A stretch of 64,000 nucleotides of DNA from Cyanobacteria bacterium TGS_CYA1 (GCA_026129135.1 JAHCIQ010000002.1:248001-312000); one strand, 5' to 3'; numbered from the stretch's first letter, positions 9,175 through 18,355 are shown. Translations and numbers: made by a program. Notes: a model not told the origin generated them from the letters alone.

Positions 9175-10580
9175 TTCGAAAAAATCCCCATTTGAGTTGG
9201 CGGACCTACTGTTTCATCTACTTCGCCTATGGGTTCGAATCTAACTGAATAGCCATTTCGATTTGCTACTTGATGACACCATTCCTGGAATTCGTTTCTG
9301 GTCCATTCGAAGCGATGATCTTTGTGGCGCAATTTTCCAGCTGGCATCCCTTCGAATTTGACGTTGTATTCTACGTTTGGCGTGGTTAAAATTACATGCT
9401 TGGGTTTTGCATATTCGAATATTACACGCTCGAAAGCAGTCAGTCGCGAGGCATCCAGATGCTCGACGACTTCTATGCATGTTGCTGCATCGAACCCACT
9501 CAATCGATTGTCTTTATAGGTCAAAGATCCATGAATGAGTTTGATTCGGTCTTTCTTTGCTTCTGGAGCATATTCTAGATGCAGGCGCTCTTCGGCATTG
9601 TCGAGGCTGCGGTGCGAAACGTCCATGCCCACTATCTTACGCAGCTCTTTGAGCTCCCAGAATACTTTGAGCAGTTTGCCTTCGCCACATCCAAGATCGA
9701 TCACATTAGTTACATGCAATTCTTTTAAAACATCGACAACTTTATTTATGCGTGCCTGGTTCAAGCTTATTTTTTCTTCGAGCACGGCTTCTTCTGCAAG
9801 ATGCTTTTCCTCGACCACATCTGGGTCTTGAGCTTCTTCTTCATTTAGTTTGGCCAGAGCTTCACTTGCAATGTTTGCAAGACGCTTGCGATGTCGTAAA
9901 TAGCGCTTGGTGATCAGATCTTTGTGCGGGTGCTTAGAAAGCCAGTCTTTGCCAACTCGCAAAAGTTTTTCTATTTCGTCTTCGCCGACCCAGTAATGCT
10001 TGTTGTCGTCGAGCACTGGAATGAGCACGTACAAATGGGCAAGCAACTGACTCAGTTTGCATTTTGATTTTAGATTCAAAGAATAATATCTGCTTCGTCC
10101 CCAGTTGGCAAAATTGGGATCTAGCTCTATATTTTCGGTAGTAACTTCATATCCAAGCGGTTCGAATAAATCGCGAAGGATTTTTTCGCCGCCTCTGCAC
10201 GCAATGCAGGGAATAGAAACCTCGAAATCTATGGCTTTGTCAGCAAGTTCCTGACGCTCTTTGCTTTTGCCCGAAAAGGCGGTCCGAAAGGCAGTGTTTA
10301 AAGCCACACTCATAAAGGACGATGAGACGTAAGGGCGGTCGTTGACATATTGATCCAGTTGAGGACCGTCGAAACTCTGGGTCTTGCGATTGCGAATCAA
10401 GCCGACAGGGTCTACATCGAGCAGAATAGCCACAGTGCATTTTTCTTCTGTCGCTTCAGGATAGAAAACATAAAGTTTGCCAAACGACATGTCAAAAGTA
10501 TGCACCGCGCTTGGATTCTTGTATAACAAAAATCCCAGATCGGTTGCTGGATTATGAGTAGTCGAAATTGTCAGCAGCAA
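9171..10580 (-). CDS. hen1: Hen1 3'-terminal RNA 2'-O-methyltransferase
   Basis: The N-terminal domain reads LLLTISTTHNPATDLGFLL, the hallmark of bacterial Hen1 proteins, which normally begin MLLTI. The C-terminal methyltransferase has the SAM motif VIDLGCGEGKLL and metal-binding residues in CIEVVEHLD plus HKDHRFEW. I place the start at TTG 10580, since it gives the canonical N-terminus and AGGCGGG lies just upstream. An in-frame ATG at 10619 would lie at or before the predicted transcription start. Hen1 marks repaired RNA ends with a 2'-O-methyl group. It overlaps pnkp by 4 nt. Confidence 0.92.
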   Translation of the reverse strand: MLLTISTTHNPATDLGFLLYKNPSAVHTFDMSFGKLYVFYPEATEEKCTVAILLDVDPVGLIRNRKTQSFDGPQLDQYVNDRPYVSSSFMSVALNTAFRTAFSGKSKERQELADKAIDFEVSIPCIACRGGEKILRDLFEPLGYEVTTENIELDPNFANWGRSRYYSLNLKSKCKLSQLLAHLYVLIPVLDDNKHYWVGEDEIEKLLRVGKDWLSKHPHKDLITKRYLRHRKRLANIASEALAKLNEEEAQDPDVVEEKHLAEEAVLEEKISLNQARINKVVDVLKELHVTNVIDLGCGEGKLLKVFWELKELRKIVGMDVSHRSLDNAEERLHLEYAPEAKKDRIKLIHGSLTYKDNRLSGFDAATCIEVVEHLDASRLTAFERVIFEYAKPKHVILTTPNVEYNVKFEGMPAGKLRHKDHRFEWTRNEFQEWCHQVANRNGYSVRFEPIGEVDETVGPPTQMGIFSK

Positions 10581-10623
10581 TTGGAGTTTCCCGCCTGGGA
10601 CACCTGGATAAATGGACATCTAT

Positions 10624-10650
10624 TTTATACGTGGTTAAGTAGCTTTACAA
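10624..10650 (-). promoter_or_regulatory. Candidate promoter of hen1-pnkp
   Basis: On the minus strand TTGTAA (10650-10645) and TATAAA (10629-10624) are separated by 15 nt. The predicted start of transcription is near 10617, downstream of the ATG at 10619, which supports the TTG start at 10580. The spacer is short, so this is tentative. Confidence 0.4.
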
Positions 10651-10654
10651 GAAC

Positions 10655-10673
10655 TGTTAGAATAGTCGCGATG
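10655..10673 (+). promoter_or_regulatory. Extended -10 promoter, apparently leaderless start
   Basis: TGT followed by TAGAAT (10658-10663) forms an extended -10. The ATG at 10671 lies 7 nt further on with no ribosome binding site, so transcription should begin at or next to the start codon. It is divergent from the hen1 promoter. Confidence 0.5.
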
Positions 10674-11408
10674 GAACCTCATTTCTCGGCACAATTGACC
10701 CTTTTAGGCATGGCATGCGATGTCGTCGGCGGCATTTATCTTGCCTACGATTTGCTTGGTGGAGAAAAAGGACCTCTCAATACGTTTTTCAGACTGGTCA
10801 ACTATAGTGTGCTTGCAGTATTGATTTTTTGCATTTCACTTGGACCAAAGTTTGCACTACCAGCTGGTATCGGAATTGGTTGTGCATTTGGTTTGCATCT
10901 GGAAAATGCATCGCGCTCAAATAAAGACTCATTCTTGTTTTTGCTCAAGCTTGGACTTATTAGAGCACTTGGGATAGGAACTGGAGTCTGGATTAACGGA
11001 TTTCCAAAAATGGCCTGGCTCATGGCGGCAATCGTAATAGTGATGTCGCTTATTCTGCCTCGCATGGGAATCTCTCCAGCTGTGGTTTATCAGAGTGAGA
11101 AAAAGCCCCAACTGAAGAAACAACAATTATTTATAGCCTGTGTCTTGGGTGGAGTTGCGATGACCACCGCCTTTATAGGCGCCGCTTTTACAGGGCAAAG
11201 CATGGTCTTTCAGTTTGCTATTAGAATGGGACTGACATTTGCTTGCACCACCTTGATAGTGACTACTTTGAGTCCTATCATCGAATGGTATGCGGATAAT
11301 TTGCCACCAAAAACATTTGGTTTCATTGGTGCAATTTTGTTCGTTGTGGGATTTTCGATACAAGCACTGCCCTCGGTGGCAGTGATGTATGACATAACTA
11401 AAGCTTGA
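10671..11408 (+). CDS. Polytopic membrane protein of unknown function
   Basis: From ATG 10671 the product is about 245 aa with roughly seven hydrophobic helices (for example GMACDVVGGIYLAYDLLGG, LVNYSVLAVLIFCISLG, LFIACVLGGVAMTTAFIG, TFGFIGAILFVVGFSI). An earlier in-frame ATG at 10554 would run into the hen1 coding region and is rejected. The YLAYDLLGGEKGPL string with small-residue-rich helices suggests a small-molecule or lipid-linked membrane protein, but I do not recognise the family. It converges on the gene ending at 11411. Confidence 0.65.
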   Translation: MEPHFSAQLTLLGMACDVVGGIYLAYDLLGGEKGPLNTFFRLVNYSVLAVLIFCISLGPKFALPAGIGIGCAFGLHLENASRSNKDSFLFLLKLGLIRALGIGTGVWINGFPKMAWLMAAIVIVMSLILPRMGISPAVVYQSEKKPQLKKQQLFIACVLGGVAMTTAFIGAAFTGQSMVFQFAIRMGLTFACTTLIVTTLSPIIEWYADNLPPKTFGFIGAILFVVGFSIQALPSVAVMYDITKA

Positions 11409-11410
11409 AC

Positions 11411-11998
11411 CTAATCTGGTATGAAGGCGCCGATTATTCCTAGCACGGTGATGATACCACCGATTACCATGAATACGTAATTAGTATTGCTGAACTGTGA
11501 ATCGGCCGGAGTTGGTGGTTCGGTAGACTCAGAGAGTCTCAATATTGCGCTAACCGGAACCATCATAATTGCTATGTCCAACGCCAATCCAATAATATTT
11601 ACTATTTCAGTAGTAAAGTTTCCCATTTTGGCGCGAGCAACACATATTTCCATGAAGTGAATTGAAAAATACGTAGCGGCGAGAAAACCTTTGTTCAGCT
11701 TTATTTCTTTTCCTTGGCGTGCCGCGGCTTCTTCAATGTATTTCAAAAGCCAATAAAAAGTGATATTGAAAAAAATGGCTGAGCAAAAAGCCAGTACTCT
11801 AGGTCGTTTCACCGGTGTAGGATCAAGGACGGTAAAATTCTTATACGCCCAATAGAAGGAATAAAAGTTAAGTGTCAGAGCGGACATCAAAATATATTTG
11901 AAGGGAGTTACTGGATACCCGGCGTTACTCAAAACTCGTACTTGACCAGAATTTTGATTCTGCAATTTGTCAGGTTCGAGATTGTTGTTCTGTTCCAT
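11411..11998 (-). CDS. Four-helix membrane protein (DUF4234-like)
   Basis: The product has a hydrophilic Asn/Gln-rich N-terminus, then PFKYILMSALTLNFYSFYWAYKNF, which resembles the short conserved helix-aromatic motif of DUF4234-type proteins. Further hydrophobic segments lie near residues 65-85, 105-125 and 140-155, and a C-terminal helix reads VFMVIGGIITVLGIIGAF. No enzymatic residues are evident. The family resemblance is weak. It is convergent with the neighbouring membrane protein gene, only 2 nt apart. Confidence 0.55.
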   Translation of the reverse strand: MEQNNNLEPDKLQNQNSGQVRVLSNAGYPVTPFKYILMSALTLNFYSFYWAYKNFTVLDPTPVKRPRVLAFCSAIFFNITFYWLLKYIEEAAARQGKEIKLNKGFLAATYFSIHFMEICVARAKMGNFTTEIVNIIGLALDIAIMMVPVSAILRLSESTEPPTPADSQFSNTNYVFMVIGGIITVLGIIGAFIPD

Positions 11999-12056
11999 TT
12001 TCTTTTGCCCCCGAATGCTCTAGAATTTTACACCTGTCAAATCGGAGATGATAGTC

Positions 12057-12539
12057 GTGAAAGGCTCAATAAAAATATTATCGTGCACTATTTTAGTGTC
12101 GTGCTGTTTGACTGCATGCTCCAGTCTGCGACCTTCTGCTGGCGATACTCCTACCGGTAAAGAAGGGATTGTGCTTCAAACTCAAGTTGGACAGGGTGGT
12201 TTCATTCAAAACACCAATCTTGTAATTTATCCCGGTGCAAAAGGTGCTGCCGATATTGGAGAGTCGTTTGTTTCATTTGTCAGTTCTGATAATGCCGAAA
12301 AAATCCGCGATTTTTATTTGAAAGAATTGTCCGACAAAGATTGGATCGTCAACGAAGTCTGGACTAAAGATGCAAAACCAGCATTGCCATCTGACAGCTC
12401 ACGTCTTATTGCCGCACGCAAGACCCAAATTATTAAGCTTGAATTCAAACCCAGTCCCAAAGATTCGACCAGAACGCTCATTCTGCCTGTCACAATGGAT
12501 GAAAGTACATTTTTAAAAGAGCATCCTGAGCTGAAATAA
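12057..12539 (+). CDS. Small lipoprotein
   Basis: A signal peptide (MKGSIKILSCTILVSC) ends in the lipobox LTAC, so the mature protein should be lipid-anchored. I chose GTG 12057 because GGAG (12044-12047) is 9 nt upstream; the ATG at 12048 directly abuts GGAG and cannot use it. The mature part (about 140 aa) has an alternating beta-strand pattern (LVIYPGAKG, IIKLEFKPS, TLILPVTMD) and a FYLKELSDKDWIV segment reminiscent of periplasmic proteins that measure small conformational changes. The function is unknown. The next gene, also secreted, follows after about 50 nt in the same direction. Confidence 0.7.
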   Translation: MKGSIKILSCTILVSCCLTACSSLRPSAGDTPTGKEGIVLQTQVGQGGFIQNTNLVIYPGAKGAADIGESFVSFVSSDNAEKIRDFYLKELSDKDWIVNEVWTKDAKPALPSDSSRLIAARKTQIIKLEFKPSPKDSTRTLILPVTMDESTFLKEHPELK

Positions 12540-12589
12540 ATACATTCGCTAAGTTCTCCTAAAAACACGAATTTTCCAGTCAGGTATTC

Positions 12590-13222
12590 ATGATAATGAA
12601 AATCACCAAGTCGAATCTGGCACTCGTAGCGTTAGCTCTATTTTTGTCTTGTTCAACAAGCGTCAGTGCAAAAGATGTAAAAAGTCCTCAAGAACTGCTT
12701 GAGGAAGCCAAAAACCAAGATGCTGAGAACGACTCGCGATTCAAAGGCGGTATCATTTACGGCAAAGATCACGCTTATGGTTTGTCGGCACCACAAGGTT
12801 GGGTGCTCGATAATCAGTCGGGAGTCAACCAAGGTATCCACGCTGTTTTTTATCCAGAGGGTGGAAGCTGGGCTGAATCGAAGGCTGTGATGTATTCGCG
12901 TATTAACGATAAAACGGATAAAACACTCCAGGATGTAATCGATGCCGATTTGAAGCATATGGGTCAGGATGCGCCGAATTACAAAATTGTGGATAAAGAA
13001 TCTGTTACTTGTACTCAAGGTGCCAAAGCCAATATCAAATTCTTGTCTGGAGATAAGTTCAATACTTTTGAAGCGGTCGCTTATATTGAAGAACCGAAAA
13101 AAGTGATTACGATTGTATTGACTTCACGCGACGAAGAGAATTTCAAACCTTCTGTGAAAGCCTTTTACGAACTGGTCAAATCATATTTCTGGATGACAGA
13201 TCAGGTAAAAATTGAAGAGTAG
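12590..13222 (+). CDS. Secreted hypothetical protein
   Basis: An N-terminal signal peptide (KSNLALVALALFLSCSTSVSA) predicts export; the Cys is followed by a normal Ala-X-Ala site, so this is more likely a periplasmic or secreted protein than a lipoprotein. The 185-residue mature part contains GLSAPQGWVLDNQSG and FYPEGGSWAESKAVMYSRI, similar in layout to PsbP-like or stress-induced alpha-beta proteins, with a final helix FKPSVKAFYELVKSYF. I do not assign a family. Starts at 12590 and 12596 are both possible. The stop codon lies inside the terminator stem. Confidence 0.65.
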   Translation: MIMKITKSNLALVALALFLSCSTSVSAKDVKSPQELLEEAKNQDAENDSRFKGGIIYGKDHAYGLSAPQGWVLDNQSGVNQGIHAVFYPEGGSWAESKAVMYSRINDKTDKTLQDVIDADLKHMGQDAPNYKIVDKESVTCTQGAKANIKFLSGDKFNTFEAVAYIEEPKKVITIVLTSRDEENFKPSVKAFYELVKSYFWMTDQVKIEE

Positions 13223-13253
13223 AAGCTTTGCCTCTACTCTTCGTTTTCTTCTT
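13214..13253 (+). terminator. Rho-independent terminator
   Basis: GAAGAGTAGA (13214-13223, including the stop codon) pairs perfectly with TCTACTCTTC (13233-13242), followed by GTTTTCTTCTT. It ends the plus-strand lipoprotein/secreted gene pair. Confidence 0.8.
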
Positions 13254-13262
13254 CGATTAAAG

Positions 13263-13286
13263 TTAAGTCAAGTCAAGTCGACTTAA
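13263..13286 (-). terminator. Candidate terminator of the SLH gene
   Basis: TTAAGTC (13263-13269) and GACTTAA (13280-13286) form a 7-bp stem, with an AAGTC direct repeat in the loop. On the minus strand it is followed by CTTTAATC, a weak T tract. Confidence 0.45.
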
Positions 13287-13301
13287 AGTCTACTCGTTCT
13301 C

Positions 13302-15713
13302 TTATTTGATCGCAGCATCAAGACCAGTCGAAATCGATGGCAATTTCTGTCCGAGATTAGCCATGGTCTGATAGGTCAAAGCGGCAACTTCGGCTCTTGT
13401 TGCATTGTCGTTAGCTCTAATCACGTAAGAGTCGGGATAGTTAACGAGAATGCCTGCTTGAGCTGCTTTTGCAACAGCAGGAACTGCCCATGCCGGAACC
13501 TCGCTTCCGTCTTTATAGCGGTCGAGAGCTTTTGGAGCAGCATTGCCACCAGGCAATGCCTTAGCCAGAATAACGAGCGCTTGAGTACGGGTGATTTTGT
13601 CTTCGGGACGGAAGCTGCCATCGGGGAAGCCACCAACAAGACCACCTTCGACTGCAGAGCTTATTGCTTTGTAAGCCCAGTGTTTGTCTGAGAGATCTTT
13701 GAATTCGGCATTGCGACCAGCTTGTGGTAAGCCTAGAGCTTTAACGATGATTGCAGCAAATTGTGCACGAGAAATACCATCGTCTGGCTTGAAAGTACCG
13801 TCAGGGAAACCACCGATGGTGCCTTTGTCAATCAACATACCGATGTATTGCTGCGCCCAATGATTGCGAGAATCGCTTGGTAGATTGGAAACGTTTACTA
13901 CAACAGTAGGTTGTTCCGACGCTTTGATAGCGTTGTCGATGTCGACACTCAGTTTATCCAGGTCGCCTTTGAGTGATACCACTTCCCAGTCGCTCAAAGT
14001 GTTGTCTGAATTGCGGAAGACTCGCTCTACCGAGTCTATACGCTCCAGTTCGACTTTCATATTGGCTGCATCGGCTTCGGATATTTTGTTTGCGCCTCTT
14101 GCTTCTTCCAGTTTCTTTGAAAGATCTGCTTGCATTTTATTTATGTTGGGAAGCGCAGGCAGTGTTCTTGCCAGTTTGTTCTCGAGTTTTTCATACTCGT
14201 CTGAAACCGAAAGCATTTCTTCGTCGGTCAAGATTTCGTCTGCTCTGTAAGCAGCTTCCATTCCGGACAAACGAGCGATTTGACGTTTGAAATCGTCCAC
14301 CTGGCCAAGAGTCAAACGCTTTGCCGCTAGGGCGGCGTTCAATTTGAGCTCGAGCTGTGCTTTGCGCTCGCCGAGGCTTGGAAGAGCTTGAAGTGCACCT
14401 TCAAGTGTGCGTGTTAGCGAATCGAGATCGCGACCGATTATTAGCACTTCGGTTTCGTCGAAATTGCCATCGGACAAATAGAATTGTTCTTTGGCATCAA
14501 TGCGGGAAAGCTCGTCGAGCAGGTCTTCTGAATGAACACCAGGTCTCAATTTTCTTGCCGTAATCGCTTCCATTATTCGTTTTCTGAGAGCAGTTTTTCT
14601 TTGGCTAAAAGCAGCTGGTGGTGTTGCCACTGTAATCGCTTTATTGATGCGATCGCGCAAATCGTCTAAGTCTTGGTTGAGCGCAGTAACTTCGACATTA
14701 GATAAAACACCATTGCTTTTGTAAACAGCTTCGAGCGATTCAATCGAGTTGTATTCTCTGGTGAAACCCTGAGCTTGTTGAATCGAAAGTTTGTTGGCAA
14801 GCCTGTTTTGAGCGATGAGCTTTTTGATTTCATCTTCTTTATCATCAATCAGTTTTTCTTCGGGCGACGATGCCAGAGGCGAATAGACATCTAATTTTCT
14901 ATCGAGCTGCTCCAGGCTGGACGCCAGGTCAATGATTTCCTCTGTAGTTAATTCGCCATCGTTTTCACGATAACGACGTTCTTTGTTGGAAATGCGATTG
15001 GCGTCTGCTTTTATCTGCAAAGCAACTTCGTTTGTGATTTTGCCTGAAGCAAGAAGCGAAGTTACGCGAGCATCGAGGTCCGCCTGCATTTTGTCGATTT
15101 TAGGATCAGAAATTTGACGAGTGCGAAGGCTCTTTTCAAGCATCGATCTGATTTGATCAAGCTCGTAAGACATTGCCAATTGGTCTTGCAAAGAGAATTC
15201 ACCGTCAGCACGAAGCGTGCGTTCTTTTTCTTTGGTATTTTCCAGACGACTTCTGAATGCAGCAGCTTCGCTATTGGTGATGCGTCCGGAATAAAGAGCT
15301 TCGGTAATGTCGTTTTCAATTTTGATTCGACGTCCAGGGATGTCGGTAGATGCAGCAATACGGCTTGTGGTGCGGTTTTGAATGTCCTGGTTCAACTGGT
15401 CTAGTTGAAGTACCAGACGGGTTCGCTGCCAAACAGATAGTTTGCCACCGTTTGCCGATGCATTGTTGAATTCCTGGCGAATTTGCTCAAGTCTGGTTTT
15501 GAGGTCAGCAAGGTTTTCGCGACTAAGGCGTCCTTCAGCTGAGTACCTGACAATTTGAGTATCCATTTCGGTTATGCGCGAGTTGACATCTACATATTGT
15601 GGGACTTTAGTCCAATCTACTCGTTGCGCCTTTGCAGATAAGCCACATCCAAGTGCCGTCAAAGACAATGAAAATGCCAAAATCAACTTGGTGATGTTGC
15701 CTCTTCGATTCAT
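13302..15713 (-). CDS. Secreted repeat protein with three C-terminal SLH domains
   Basis: The protein (803 aa) starts with a signal peptide (ILAFSLSLTALGCGLSAKA). It continues with about seven helical repeats of 80-95 residues, each carrying a motif like YRADGELS-LQDQL, YRENDGELTTEE, YKSNGVLSNVE or YLSDGNFDETE, then a Leu-rich helix LDxLxxxL. The last 200 residues hold three S-layer homology domains (HWAQQYIGMLIDKGTIGGFP, DKHWAYKAISSAVEGGLVGG, PAWAVPAVAKAAQAGIL), each with FPDG/YPDS and a TRAQ/TRAE motif. SLH domains bind secondary cell-wall polymers or peptidoglycan, so this is probably a structural surface or periplasmic tether. No outer-membrane porin domain is present. GGAGGA lies 8 nt before the ATG. 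Confidence 0.88.
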   Translation of the reverse strand: MNRRGNITKLILAFSLSLTALGCGLSAKAQRVDWTKVPQYVDVNSRITEMDTQIVRYSAEGRLSRENLADLKTRLEQIRQEFNNASANGGKLSVWQRTRLVLQLDQLNQDIQNRTTSRIAASTDIPGRRIKIENDITEALYSGRITNSEAAAFRSRLENTKEKERTLRADGEFSLQDQLAMSYELDQIRSMLEKSLRTRQISDPKIDKMQADLDARVTSLLASGKITNEVALQIKADANRISNKERRYRENDGELTTEEIIDLASSLEQLDRKLDVYSPLASSPEEKLIDDKEDEIKKLIAQNRLANKLSIQQAQGFTREYNSIESLEAVYKSNGVLSNVEVTALNQDLDDLRDRINKAITVATPPAAFSQRKTALRKRIMEAITARKLRPGVHSEDLLDELSRIDAKEQFYLSDGNFDETEVLIIGRDLDSLTRTLEGALQALPSLGERKAQLELKLNAALAAKRLTLGQVDDFKRQIARLSGMEAAYRADEILTDEEMLSVSDEYEKLENKLARTLPALPNINKMQADLSKKLEEARGANKISEADAANMKVELERIDSVERVFRNSDNTLSDWEVVSLKGDLDKLSVDIDNAIKASEQPTVVVNVSNLPSDSRNHWAQQYIGMLIDKGTIGGFPDGTFKPDDGISRAQFAAIIVKALGLPQAGRNAEFKDLSDKHWAYKAISSAVEGGLVGGFPDGSFRPEDKITRTQALVILAKALPGGNAAPKALDRYKDGSEVPAWAVPAVAKAAQAGILVNYPDSYVIRANDNATRAEVAALTYQTMANLGQKLPSISTGLDAAIK

Positions 15714-15780
15714 GCCTAAAATCCTCCATACATTTAATGGCTGCCAATTTTACCAGGTTGCAGCAAAGAATCTCCTGAAT

Positions 15781-15819
15781 GAGCGATCTCAAGAGATGCT
15801 CAATTGTCACAAATTTGTG
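15781..15819. promoter_or_regulatory. Palindromes upstream of the NCS1 permease
   Basis: A near-perfect inverted repeat (GAGCGATCTC / GAGATGCTC, 15781-15801) is followed by the perfect 12-bp palindrome CACAAATTTGTG (15808-15819). Both lie between the divergent SLH and permease genes, 50-90 nt before the permease start, and look like regulator binding sites. Confidence 0.45.
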
Positions 15820-15867
15820 TAGGATAGAGCCGCTACAGGTAGTGCCGGTGAGCTAGAGGAACCAAAC

Positions 15868-17388
15868 TTGAGCGATTCAACATTTGGAAGAGCTGCAATC
15901 ATGCGCCCCGACGGTCGCGTCGAACTTACGGATCCGACTATTATTTCTGGCAGTCGCATAAGCAATTATGACCTTGCTCCTGTTCCTATCGCTCAAAGAT
16001 ACTGGACTACTTACAATTACGCCGCTTTGTGGATCTCGATGGCGCACTGTATTCCGACTTACATGCTTTCTTCGGGATTGATTGCATCAGGCATGAACTG
16101 GTGGCAAGCGCTATTGACAATCTTGATCGGTAATACCATAGTTCTAGTGCCAATTTTATTGAATTCACAACCCGGCACCAAATACGGTATTCCCTTTCCT
16201 GTATTCGCCAGAGCCGCTTATGGCACTTTGGGATCAAACCTGCCAGCAATCATGCGCGCCGTAGTGGCATGCGGTTGGTTTGGCATCCAGTCGTGGATTG
16301 GCGGACAAGCCATGGATACATTTTTCAGTTCGCTCATTCCGCACTGGCACACGCTAATTCCCGGATCGTATCAAGGATATACGAGCACTGAATGGATCTC
16401 CTTTTTTATTTTCTGGGCGATGAATATTTTTATCGTCTACAGGGGAATGGATTTGCTCGCCAAAGTAGAAAACTGGGCAGCACCATTCGTACTTGTGATG
16501 ACAGCATTTTTGCTTGTCTGGGTAGTTTGGAAGGCGCACGGTGTAGGCTATCTTTTTCACCAGCCAGACAAATTCAAAAATGGTGGCGAATTCATGAAAG
16601 TCTTCATCCCATCGCTCAGTGCGATGATTGGATTCTGGGCCACGCTTTCTTTGAATATGCCAGACTTTACCCGTTTTGGACGCAGTCAGCGCGAGCAGAT
16701 GGTAGGACAGGTGGTGGCACTGCCTACGACCATGGTGGCATTTGCGGCTATGAGTGTAGTAATAACATCTGCTGCTGTAGTGGTTTTTCCTAAGATGAAG
16801 ATGAGCGAACTTTGGGACCCCATAAAATTAATCGGACAATTCGATCAAGCATGGGTCGTTGCTGTTGCGACATTTACTGTGGTAATCGCGACTCTTTCAG
16901 TGAATATTGCAGCCAATGTTGTTTCACCAGCTAATGACTTCGCTAATGCTTTTCCCAAATGGATCTCGTTCAGCACTGGTGGTTTAATCACAGGAGTTGC
17001 GGGCATCTTGATGCAACCCTGGAAATTGCTTGCCGATCCTTCGGGCTATATTTTCTCCTGGCTTCTTGGTTATTCGGGCGGTCTTGGTGCCATTGGCGGT
17101 GTCTTAATCGCCGACTACTGGATAATCAGAAGAACCAAGCTCAAGCTGGTCGATTTGTACTTGGAAAAGGGCGAATATACCTATTTTCTTGGTTGGAACT
17201 GGCGGGCGGTGTTTGCCACTCTATTTGGTTGCGCACTCGCCTTAGGTGGACTTGTGATACCAACGTTTAAACCACTCTACGACTACGCCTGGTTCGTCGG
17301 CTTTGGCGCCTCTGCATTAATGTATTTGCTGCTTATGGCTGTCTTCCCGGTGAACAGAGAACCAAAGATAGTTCAAGAAGAAAGCTGA
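15868..17388 (+). CDS. NCS1-family nucleobase/hydantoin/allantoin permease
   Basis: The protein (506 aa) has about 12 membrane helices. NCS1 features include the N-terminal NYDLAPVPIAQRYWTTYNYAALWISMA region, GLIASGMNWWQAL and the GIPFPVFARAAYG loop, plus GWFGIQSWIGG in helix 3 and NMPDFTRFGRS. These proteins import nucleobases, hydantoins, allantoin or thiamine precursors with a Na+ or H+ gradient; substrate cannot be decided here. The start is TTG 15868 with AGAGGA 7 nt upstream. The 3' end overlaps the convergent hydrolase by 16 nt. No nucleobase catabolic gene is adjacent. Confidence 0.9.
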   Translation: MSDSTFGRAAIMRPDGRVELTDPTIISGSRISNYDLAPVPIAQRYWTTYNYAALWISMAHCIPTYMLSSGLIASGMNWWQALLTILIGNTIVLVPILLNSQPGTKYGIPFPVFARAAYGTLGSNLPAIMRAVVACGWFGIQSWIGGQAMDTFFSSLIPHWHTLIPGSYQGYTSTEWISFFIFWAMNIFIVYRGMDLLAKVENWAAPFVLVMTAFLLVWVVWKAHGVGYLFHQPDKFKNGGEFMKVFIPSLSAMIGFWATLSLNMPDFTRFGRSQREQMVGQVVALPTTMVAFAAMSVVITSAAVVVFPKMKMSELWDPIKLIGQFDQAWVVAVATFTVVIATLSVNIAANVVSPANDFANAFPKWISFSTGGLITGVAGILMQPWKLLADPSGYIFSWLLGYSGGLGAIGGVLIADYWIIRRTKLKLVDLYLEKGEYTYFLGWNWRAVFATLFGCALALGGLVIPTFKPLYDYAWFVGFGASALMYLLLMAVFPVNREPKIVQEES

Positions 17389-18212
17389 CTTAAAATAAGC
17401 TCGTTAACACGATCGGCTTCTTCCACCATTACCCAGTGGCCAGCTTTATCGAATAAGACAAGTTTGCCCATATCGCATCTGTCTCGACTGAGTTCAGCCA
17501 ATTCTGGCCTGAGATAGCGGTCTTTTTTGCCCCATAATATCAATGTCGGCACGACTACATTGAGCTTTTCATGAGGCTTTGGCTCGTAAAACTTGATGGC
17601 TCTATACCAGTTGAGCATACATGTCAGGGCGCGCGGCTGATTAAGCGCTTTGAGATATTCTTTCTTCTCTTCGTCATTCAATCCTGGAATTACTTTATCA
17701 ACGAGCTTTTTAAACTGCCTCTTAATAGATAACTCTGGTAAAACAGGAATCTGGAAAAAGCCCATGTACCAGCTACGACGCATCTGACGCACATTCTTCT
17801 TCATGAATTCGCGAAAAACTACAGGTATGGGAGCATTTATAATTATTAGTTTCTTGACGTTAAGTGGACTCTTGAGGGCTGTTCCCCATGCTACAGCGGC
17901 ACCCCAATCATGACCAATTAAGTTAAAGCGATCATATCCAAGCGCTTTAGCCAGGCCAACAATATCTTCAATGAGAATTGGATACTGATAATTACGCGCT
18001 CCCGAAGGTTTCGAGCTCAAATTGTATCCACGCTGATCAGGCACGATAACTCTGTAGCCGGCCTCTGCCAGAGGACCAATCTGTTTGCGCCACGCCATCC
18101 AATGGTCGGGAAAACCGTGTAAAAGAATTACCGGCTCGCCCTTTTCGGGACCTGCCAGAGCTGTGTGCAAGGTAACCCCGTTTGTTTCGATGTTTTTGAA
18201 CTGGATGTCCAT
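17373..18212 (-). CDS. Alpha/beta hydrolase, epoxide hydrolase-like
   Basis: The oxyanion-hole motif HGFPDHW is at residues 32-38, the nucleophile motif GHDWGAAVAW has Asp102, the acid region is LWGKKDRYL, and the catalytic His is in KAGHWVMVEEAD (H259). An Asp nucleophile with HGFPDHW is typical of soluble epoxide hydrolases and haloalkane dehalogenases. Two lid Tyr candidates occur in NWYRAIKFYE. There is no signal peptide, so it is cytoplasmic. The length (279 aa) is normal. The natural substrate is not predictable. Confidence 0.88.
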   Translation of the reverse strand: MDIQFKNIETNGVTLHTALAGPEKGEPVILLHGFPDHWMAWRKQIGPLAEAGYRVIVPDQRGYNLSSKPSGARNYQYPILIEDIVGLAKALGYDRFNLIGHDWGAAVAWGTALKSPLNVKKLIIINAPIPVVFREFMKKNVRQMRRSWYMGFFQIPVLPELSIKRQFKKLVDKVIPGLNDEEKKEYLKALNQPRALTCMLNWYRAIKFYEPKPHEKLNVVVPTLILWGKKDRYLRPELAELSRDRCDMGKLVLFDKAGHWVMVEEADRVNELILSQLSS

Positions 18213-18355
18213 GATTTGGGGATTTTCTCATAAGCTGCGGATTTACGCAAAAGTCTTGCGCAAACTATCTCTACCTTTGCGCACTCCGCCATAGGCACGG
18301 GCTTAACGTTTCGGCATACTTTCTTTATCGACACCCCATTTGCGAGGTCCGAGCA

